NCBI RefSeq assembly: GCF_014204815.1
Contig: NZ_JACHMC010000001.1
Location: 248,001 to 312,000 of the forward strand
DNA from: Micrococcus flavus
GTDB taxonomy: Bacteria > Actinomycetota > Actinomycetes > Actinomycetales > Micrococcaceae
DNA length: 64,000 nucleotides
Direction of reading: 5' to 3'
Position numbers and translations under genes: made by a program. The notes under the pieces were generated by a model. The model was given only the letters and a program-made list of their open reading frames with translations. It did not search any database and was not told the origin of the DNA. This document shows positions 59,637 to 64,000 of the stretch, in pieces; position 1 is the first letter of the stretch, and the number at the start of each line of letters is the position of its first letter.

Positions 59637-59964
59637 GGAACGGCGCACGCGCGTCGTTCCCGTGCCCCTCGGCGTTTCGCCGGAGGGCTCGCGGGTCGGA
59701 AAGGCGACACGCTCCCGCAGACCGGATCCCGACCCCGTCCTCCCGGACGGGTCGGGGCTCACCGTCCACACCAGCGATCTGTAAGGCACTTCGGTTGGCT
59801 CTCACCCAGCCTGGTTCACCTTTTCGAGAAGTCGCAGTAAGAGTGCGGTGCACACACCCGGGGCGGGGCTCACAGGCTGCCCGTGGAGGCCTCCGCGCGT
59901 CCACGGCACGCCGCCATGCGGGTTCCGCCCGTCCTTTTACTACTACTTGCCACGAGGAGTGATC
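59637..59964 (+). other. Long untranslated leader of the ribosomal protein operon
   Basis: No convincing ORF, tRNA or known riboswitch is seen in these 328 bp. It contains at least two foldable elements: CCTCGGCG..CGCCGGAGG near 59669-59689 and an imperfect stem around GTCCTCCCGGAC near 59748. The middle (59775-59840) is lower in GC than its surroundings (TCTGTAAGGCACTTCGGTTG). A GAGGAG ribosome-binding site precedes rpmB. The leader could carry translational feedback control or a regulator site; no Zur-like palindrome was found. Confidence 0.5.
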
Positions 59965-60201
59965 ATGGCAGCACATTGCCAGGTGACCGGGGCTGGGCCG
60001 GGTTTCGGCCACAGCATCTCCCACTCGCACCGCCGCACGAAGCGCCGGTTCGACCCGAACATCCAGAAGAAGACGTACTGGGTGCCCTCCCTGCGCCGCA
60101 ACGTCACGCTGACGCTGTCCGCCAAGGGCATCAAGACCATCGACGTGCGCGGCATCGACGCGGTCGTCGCCGACCTCATCTCGAAGGGAGTGAAGCTCTG
60201 A
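59965..60201 (+). CDS. rpmB: 50S ribosomal protein L28
   Basis: A 78-residue L28: [31 protein letters not shown], then [16 protein letters not shown]. Only one cysteine is present, so the zinc-ribbon set (CxxC twice) of the zinc-binding form is lacking. First gene of a three-gene operon with rpmG and rpsN, a combination known in actinobacteria for zinc-independent paralogs. RBS GAGGAG. Confidence 0.96.
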   Translation: MAAHCQVTGAGPGFGHSISHSHRRTKRRFDPNIQKKTYWVPSLRRNVTLTLSAKGIKTIDVRGIDAVVADLISKGVKL

Positions 60202-60202
60202 C

Positions 60203-60370
60203 ATGGCCAAGGACAAGGACGTTCGTCCGATCATCAAGCTGAAGTCCACCGCCGGCACCGGGTTCACCTACGTGACCCGCAAGAACCGCCGCAACAACCC
60301 GGATCGCATCACTCTCAAGAAGTACGACCCGGTGGTCCGCAAGCACGTCGATTTCCGAGAGGAGCGCTGA
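60203..60370 (+). CDS. rpmG: 50S ribosomal protein L33
   Basis: A 55-residue protein starting at ATG 60203, one base after the rpmB stop: [55 protein letters not shown]. It contains no cysteine, so it is the zinc-free form of L33. The stop is followed one base later by rpsN, indicating coupled translation. Confidence 0.95.
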   Translation: MAKDKDVRPIIKLKSTAGTGFTYVTRKNRRNNPDRITLKKYDPVVRKHVDFREER

Positions 60371-60371
60371 C

Positions 60372-60677
60372 ATGGCCAAGAAGTCCAAGATCGCCAAGAA
60401 CGAGCAGCGCAAGGTCATCGTGGCCCGCAACGCCGAGAAGCGCGCCGAGCTCAAGAAGACCCTGGTCGACCCGAACGCGACCGACGAGGCCCGCGAGGCC
60501 GCCCGCGTGGGCCTGCAGAAGCTGCCCCGCGACGCCTCCCCGGTGCGCGTGCGCAACCGCGACGCCATCGACGGCCGTCCGCGCGGCACCTTCCAGCGCT
60601 TCGGCATCTCCCGTGTGCGCTTCCGCGAGATGGCGCACCGCGGTGAGCTGCCCGGCGTGACCAAGTCCTCCTGGTGA
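60372..60677 (+). CDS. rpsN: 30S ribosomal protein S14
   Basis: A 101-residue S14 of the long, cysteine-free type: [60 protein letters not shown] and [11 protein letters not shown]. The short zinc-binding S14 (about 61 residues with CxxC motifs) is the other form. Last gene of the operon, followed by a strong hairpin. Confidence 0.96.
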   Translation: MAKKSKIAKNEQRKVIVARNAEKRAELKKTLVDPNATDEAREAARVGLQKLPRDASPVRVRNRDAIDGRPRGTFQRFGISRVRFREMAHRGELPGVTKSSW

Positions 60678-60717
60678 CCCCTCGCCCGCCTCGCGGGCGT
60701 TGACACCGGTCGACCGC

Positions 60718-60749
60718 ACGGCCCCCTCCGAGAGATCGGAGGGGGCCGT
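60718..60749 (+). terminator. Strong hairpin terminator after rpsN
   Basis: ACGGCCCCCTCCG and its complement form a perfect 13-bp stem with a 6-nt loop, 40 bp after the stop. Confidence 0.8.
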
Positions 60750-60908
60750 CGTCGTCTCCGGGGCCGGGCGTGGGCGCGCGAGGCTGAGAACTCGCGGAAT
60801 CAGGCCGATCAGATGGGGCGCGGCGCGGGCGCAGGTGGTACGTTCGCACCTGGAAGTCCGGGCCGCACCGGCCCGGACGCCTGTCACCGATGTCTTCAGG
60901 AAGGAACC

Positions 60909-61190
60909 ATGGCCATGAACCGCAAGGAACTCGTCGCCGCCGTCGCTGAGCGCTCCGGCAACACCCAGTCCGCCGTGTCGGACGTGCTGGACGCCCTCTT
61001 CGAGTCGCTGTCCGCCCAGGTGAAGAAGGGCGAGAAGGTCTCCATCCCCGGCTGGCTGGCCGTGGAGCGCACCGAGCGCAAGGAGCGCACCGGCCGCAAC
61101 CCCCGCACCGGCGAGGAGATCACCATCCCCGCGGGCTACTCCGTGAAGGTGACTGCCGGCTCCAAGCTCAAGGCCGCCGCCTCCGAGTGA
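60909..61190 (+). CDS. HU-family DNA-binding protein
   Basis: A 93-residue HU/histone-like protein of standard length: NRKELVAAVAERSGNTQSAV, ALFESLSAQVKKGEKVSIPGW, RTGRNPRTGEEITIPAGYSV (the DNA-contacting arm with the RNP motif) and KVTAGSKLKAA. It bends and compacts DNA. Start is ATG 60909 or, more likely for ribosome-binding-site spacing (AAGGA at 60901), ATG 60915 (MNRKEL). No Lys/Ala-rich tail of the mycobacterial kind is present. It has its own terminator. Confidence 0.95.
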   Translation: MAMNRKELVAAVAERSGNTQSAVSDVLDALFESLSAQVKKGEKVSIPGWLAVERTERKERTGRNPRTGEEITIPAGYSVKVTAGSKLKAAASE

Positions 61191-61228
61191 TCCGGCCCCG
61201 GTCGGCCTCGGCCGTCCGTGCGCGCCCC

Positions 61229-61261
61229 GGGCGCCCCGTCTCCTGGTGAGGCGGGGCGCCC
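61229..61261 (+). terminator. Hairpin terminator after the HU gene
   Basis: GGGCGCCCCG pairs with CGGGGCGCCC, extended inward by CTC/GAG, 38 bp after the stop. No T-run. Confidence 0.7.
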
Positions 61262-61382
61262 GTCGTCGTCCGTAGGGCCGGGTCCAGGGTCAGGGACGCC
61301 GGCGGACCGAGTAGACTGGACGCCCACGGGCGACGACGCCGAGCCGCGTCCGTCCGCCGCCCGCCGAGCCGAGGAGGAGCGC

Positions 61383-62048
61383 ATGGTCACCGTGACCCCG
61401 CCGCCCTCCCGCGCCGTCGCCGGGCCGGCCCGCCTGGTCCGCGGCCTGGCCGGCGCCACCGCGATGACGGTGCTCGCCGCCGCCTCCCACTCCGCCGCCA
61501 CCGGCGGCCCCCTGCCGCCCCTGGCCCTGATGGTCTTCTCCGCGGTGCTGGCCGCCCCCGTGACCACCGCCCTGGCCGGGCGCACCCTCTCCCTGTGGCG
61601 CACCCTGCTGGCCGTCCTGGCGGCCCAGGGGATCTTCCACGTGCTGTACGGAGTCGCCGGCGGGGCGCACGCGGTGCACGTGGCCGCCGGGGTGGACCCC
61701 GCGCACGTGGGCCACCTCGGCGCCGACGCCGGCCCGGCCCTGGCCGTGACGGCCACCGGCGCAGTGGAGCACGGGCACGGCGCAGGCATGCTGGCCGCGC
61801 ACGTGGTGGCCGCGCTGCTGACCGTGGCCGTGCTCCGTCACGGCGAGCAGGTCCTGGCCGCCGCGGCCCAGCAGGCCCTCGCGGCCGCTCCGGTGCTGCG
61901 CCTCCTGCAGTTCCTGCTGACCGGGACCGTGACCACCCCGCGTCCCCTCCGACTTCCGGCGGTCCGTGCTCCGCGCCCCGCCGGTTCGCTGCTCGTCCTC
62001 GGCACCCCCGGGCGGCGGGGACCGCCCGCCCTCGTCCTCGCGGCCTGA
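61383..62048 (+). CDS. His-rich membrane protein next to copper genes
   Basis: A 221-residue membrane protein with about four to five helices (AGATAMTVLAAASHSAATGG, LALMVFSAVLAAPVTTALAG, WRTLLAVLAAQGIFHVLYGV, GMLAAHVVAALLTVAVL). Loops are rich in histidine (GGAHAVHVAAGVDPAHVGHL, VEHGHGAGM), suggesting metal binding. I do not recognise the family. It has a GAGGAGGAG ribosome-binding site before ATG 61383 and precedes copC, so a role in copper handling is inferred from the context. Confidence 0.7.
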   Translation: MVTVTPPPSRAVAGPARLVRGLAGATAMTVLAAASHSAATGGPLPPLALMVFSAVLAAPVTTALAGRTLSLWRTLLAVLAAQGIFHVLYGVAGGAHAVHVAAGVDPAHVGHLGADAGPALAVTATGAVEHGHGAGMLAAHVVAALLTVAVLRHGEQVLAAAAQQALAAAPVLRLLQFLLTGTVTTPRPLRLPAVRAPRPAGSLLVLGTPGRRGPPALVLAA

Positions 62049-62132
62049 CGCCCTCGGGCGCGGCTGCGCGCGTGCCCCCACCCCAGCGACTCGGCCCGCC
62101 GGCATCCGCCGGACCGGGCCGGGGAGGACCCC

Positions 62133-62804
62133 ATGCACCATCAGTCACCCCTTCATGCCACCCTGGCCGCCTGCGCCGCCACCGCAGCGATCGCGGTCGC
62201 GGCGGCCGGACCGGCCGCCGCGCACGACGAGCTGATCGAGGCCGTGCCCGCGGACGGCGCCACCCTGACCGAGGCCCCGGAGGCCGTGACCCTCACGTTC
62301 TCCGGGGAGCTGATCGACGGCCAGGGGATCCAGAACCTCGTGCAGGTGACGGACGCCGCCGGACACCAGTGGCAGGACGGGGCGGCCACCGTGGACGGGC
62401 CCACCCTCACCGCGCCGCTGTGCGCGGACCTGCCCCGGGGGGAGTACGACGTCGCCTATCGCATCGTCTACTCCGACGGGCACTCCGAGGAGCGTGCCCT
62501 CGACTTCACGGTGGAGGACCCGCAGGCCCCGGCCCCCGGGACCGCCCCCTCCGGCTGCGGCATGGCCGCCGCCGGCGCCGCGGTCGACCCCGCGAGCGCG
62601 GAGTCGACCCCCGCAGGGGCGTCCACCGCGGACGACGCCGACGCCGACCCCGCTCCCTCCGAGGGCGGCTCCCAGGAGGTCACGGACACCACCGGCCCGG
62701 CCGTGCCCGGCTGGGTGTGGGTCGCCGGCCTGGCGGGCCTGGCCGTGATCGGCGTGGGATTCGCCGTGCTGGGGCGCAAGGCGCGCGCCCTCGACCACCG
62801 CTGA
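62133..62804 (+). CDS. CopC-domain copper-resistance protein (YcnJ/YobA type)
   Basis: A 223-residue secreted, membrane-anchored protein. The signal peptide ends at PAAAHDELIEAVPADG, exposing an N-terminal histidine, the usual Cu(II) ligand of CopC. The CopC beta-sandwich follows: APEAVTLTFSGELI, GEYDVAYRIVYSDGHSEERAL with a second His, then an acidic linker and a C-terminal anchor helix (VPGWVWVAGLAGLAVIGVGF) with a basic end. It binds copper outside the cell. It is in line with the upstream membrane protein and the downstream PCuAC gene. Confidence 0.9.
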   Translation: MHHQSPLHATLAACAATAAIAVAAAGPAAAHDELIEAVPADGATLTEAPEAVTLTFSGELIDGQGIQNLVQVTDAAGHQWQDGAATVDGPTLTAPLCADLPRGEYDVAYRIVYSDGHSEERALDFTVEDPQAPAPGTAPSGCGMAAAGAAVDPASAESTPAGASTADDADADPAPSEGGSQEVTDTTGPAVPGWVWVAGLAGLAVIGVGFAVLGRKARALDHR

Positions 62805-62918
62805 GCGGCCCCGCTCCGCTCCCTCCTCTGACACCGGTGGCCACGGTCCCCTCCCGGTGCAGGCCCTCGACGGGCCGCGCCGTCCACCGTCCGGCCCCTC
62901 CTGACAAGGACACCCACC

Positions 62919-63596
62919 ATGACCACCCAGCACACCCCCCTCTCCACCCGCCGTCGTCTGTCCCTCGCCGCCGTGCTGGCGGCCGGTGCCCTCGGCCTCA
63001 GCGCGTGCGCCGGGTCCGGCGAGTCCGCGCCGGCCTCCGCGGCGTCGAGCGCGGCCTCAGCGGCGTCGAGCGCGGTCTCGTCCGCCGCCTCGGCGGCCTC
63101 CACGGCGGCCGCGTCGTCCTCGGTCGAGTCCACCGGCGCGGCCGCGTCTTCCGAGACCTCGGACGATGCCCCCCTGACCATGACCGACCCGTGGACCAAG
63201 GCCACGGACGGCATGATGACCGGCTCGTTCGGCGTCCTCGAGAACACCTCGGACCAGGATGTCCACGTCGTGTCCGTGACCTCCTCGCTCACCGACCGCG
63301 TGGAGCTGCACGAGATGGTCCCGGGTGAGGACGGGCAGATGGTGATGCAGCAGAGCCCGGACGGGTTCACCGTGCCCGCCGGCGAGACCTTCGAGCTGGT
63401 CCCGGGCGGCAACCACGTGATGCTCATGGGGCTGGCCGAGCCGATTCAGCCCGGCGACGAGGTGACCTACACCCTCGAGACCGAGGACGGGGACGTCCTC
63501 GAGGTCACCTCGGTGGCCCGCCCGTTCACGGGCGCCAACGAGTCGTACCACGGCGGCGAGGCCTCCGGCTCGGAGGGCGGCCATGGGGACAACTGA
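62919..63596 (+). CDS. PCu(A)C copper chaperone lipoprotein
   Basis: A 225-residue lipoprotein with lipobox LSACA, then an Ala/Ser linker of about 60 residues (repeated SAASAAS blocks), then the PCu(A)C/DUF461 domain: MTDPWTKATDGMMTGSFGVLEN, RVELHEMVPGEDGQMVM (His/Met ligands), GGNHVMLMGLAEPI (His/Met ligands). It carries Cu(I) outside the membrane, often for cytochrome oxidase CuA assembly. The stop overlaps the next start by 14 bp, indicating coupling with the peroxidase gene. Confidence 0.93.
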   Translation: MTTQHTPLSTRRRLSLAAVLAAGALGLSACAGSGESAPASAASSAASAASSAVSSAASAASTAAASSSVESTGAAASSETSDDAPLTMTDPWTKATDGMMTGSFGVLENTSDQDVHVVSVTSSLTDRVELHEMVPGEDGQMVMQQSPDGFTVPAGETFELVPGGNHVMLMGLAEPIQPGDEVTYTLETEDGDVLEVTSVARPFTGANESYHGGEASGSEGGHGDN

Positions 63597-64000
63597 CCCC
63601 GACCCGGCACGCGACCGGACCCAGAGCACGCCGGCGGGGGACGCCCCCGCCGCCGGGCCCTCGCGCCGCGGCCTGCTGTTCGGCCTCGGCGCGGCCGGCG
63701 GCGGGCTGCTCGGCGGGGCGCTCGGCTACGGGGCGGGGGCCGCGCAGGCGGCCCCCGCCCCGGGCGGACCCGTCCCCGGGGCGGACCCGTCGCCGTCGGG
63801 CGTCATGGAGGACACCGGGATCGAGGGCGAGGTCGGCCGTGCCGGCTGGGCCGAGCCCGGGGGAGAGGCCTCCCGCGTGGCGGTCAGCTCGCCCGTGGGC
63901 ACCGACGTGGTGTCCTTCCACGGGCCCCGCCAGGCCGGGATCGACACCCCCGCCCAGACCCACGCCGTGTTCCTCGCCCTGGACCTGAAGCCGGAGACGG
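63583..64000 (+). CDS. Tat-exported DyP-type peroxidase (EfeB-like), 3' end outside window
   Basis: ATG 63583 lies 14 bp inside the PCuAC gene; the frame stays open to the window edge (about 139 residues). It has a Tat-type signal (PSRRGLLFGLGAAGGGLLGG), then VVSFHGPRQAGIDTPAQTHA and VFLALDLKPET, the conserved N-terminal stretch of DyP/EfeB heme peroxidases (FHGxxQAGIxTPAQ). EfeB works with EfeO and EfeU in iron uptake or heme iron release; those genes, if present, lie beyond the edge. The PCuAC gene upstream suggests shared metal or heme oxidase biology. The Tat signal is written as SRRGLLFG, close to the S/T-R-R-x-x-L-x motif. Confidence 0.88.
   Translation, partial: MGTTDPDPARDRTQSTPAGDAPAAGPSRRGLLFGLGAAGGGLLGGALGYGAGAAQAAPAPGGPVPGADPSPSGVMEDTGIEGEVGRAGWAEPGGEASRVAVSSPVGTDVVSFHGPRQAGIDTPAQTHAVFLALDLKPET

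Noticed and set aside
59612-59964. tRNA gene or known riboswitch in the long rpmB leader
   Set aside because: No cloverleaf, no GGTTCGA-type T-loop with matching acceptor stem, and no known aptamer consensus was found.

Overview
The window is chromosomal DNA of a very high-GC actinobacterium, most likely Micrococcaceae (Micrococcus-like). This rests on the G/C-dominated third codon positions, a SAM-IV-type riboswitch, cysteine-free ribosomal protein paralogs, and many genes with a TANNNT or CANNNT box only 6-7 nt before the start codon (leaderless transcripts). The species call is inference. No tRNA, rRNA, CRISPR array, transposase or integrase was seen.

Region 1 (1-14.6 kb) is a dense, co-directional defence block. 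It holds an AAA ATPase (cut by the left edge), type I restriction-modification genes hsdM-hsdS-hsdR, a GIY-YIG/DUF4357 nuclease, and three consecutive DUF262 (GmrSD-like) proteins. The third carries an HNH domain and a cysteine-less MGMT/ATL-like DNA-binding domain. Most junctions overlap or are separated by a few bases, so the block probably works as one or two transcription units. It ends in an in-frame ORF that directly follows a stop codon and lacks a normal start.

Region 2 (14.6-36.8 kb) is mostly core genome: small hypothetical proteins, a pterin-dehydratase/GGCT fusion, a DUF2238-like membrane protein, a DUF305 lipoprotein, an AGCS symporter, an RNase H-like protein, and a thiamine ABC transporter (thiBPQ) under a TPP riboswitch. 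It continues with an AI-2E family transporter, a degenerate agmatine deiminase homolog, PutA, a thioesterase, two overlapping MFS transporters, a cold-shock protein, and a flavin reductase under a SAM-IV-type riboswitch.

Region 3 (36.9-43.7 kb) has a secreted protein gene frameshifted by a 17-bp tandem duplication, then a lipoprotein / FtsX permease / ATPase operon, then hisD-hslR on the other strand. Region 4 (43.7-47.9 kb) has an MscS channel, a universal stress protein, and an MBL hydrolase and GST-like reductase transcribed divergently from fully interlocked promoters.

Region 5 (48-57 kb) is a 5-oxoproline (pyroglutamate) locus: pxpA, a fused pxpB-pxpC, a biotin carboxylase/BCCP protein and a GntR regulator, followed by an APC permease framed by two large palindromes. 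A DUF1445 and NRAMP-like pair lies on the opposite strand. A nearly identical 15-bp palindrome lies at both promoters and is the probable operator of the GntR protein. Region 6 (57-64 kb) has a VIT-family transporter, a zinc alcohol dehydrogenase, a MarR regulator, rpmB-rpmG-rpsN, HU, and a copper/iron cluster (membrane protein, CopC, PCuAC, and a DyP peroxidase cut by the right edge).
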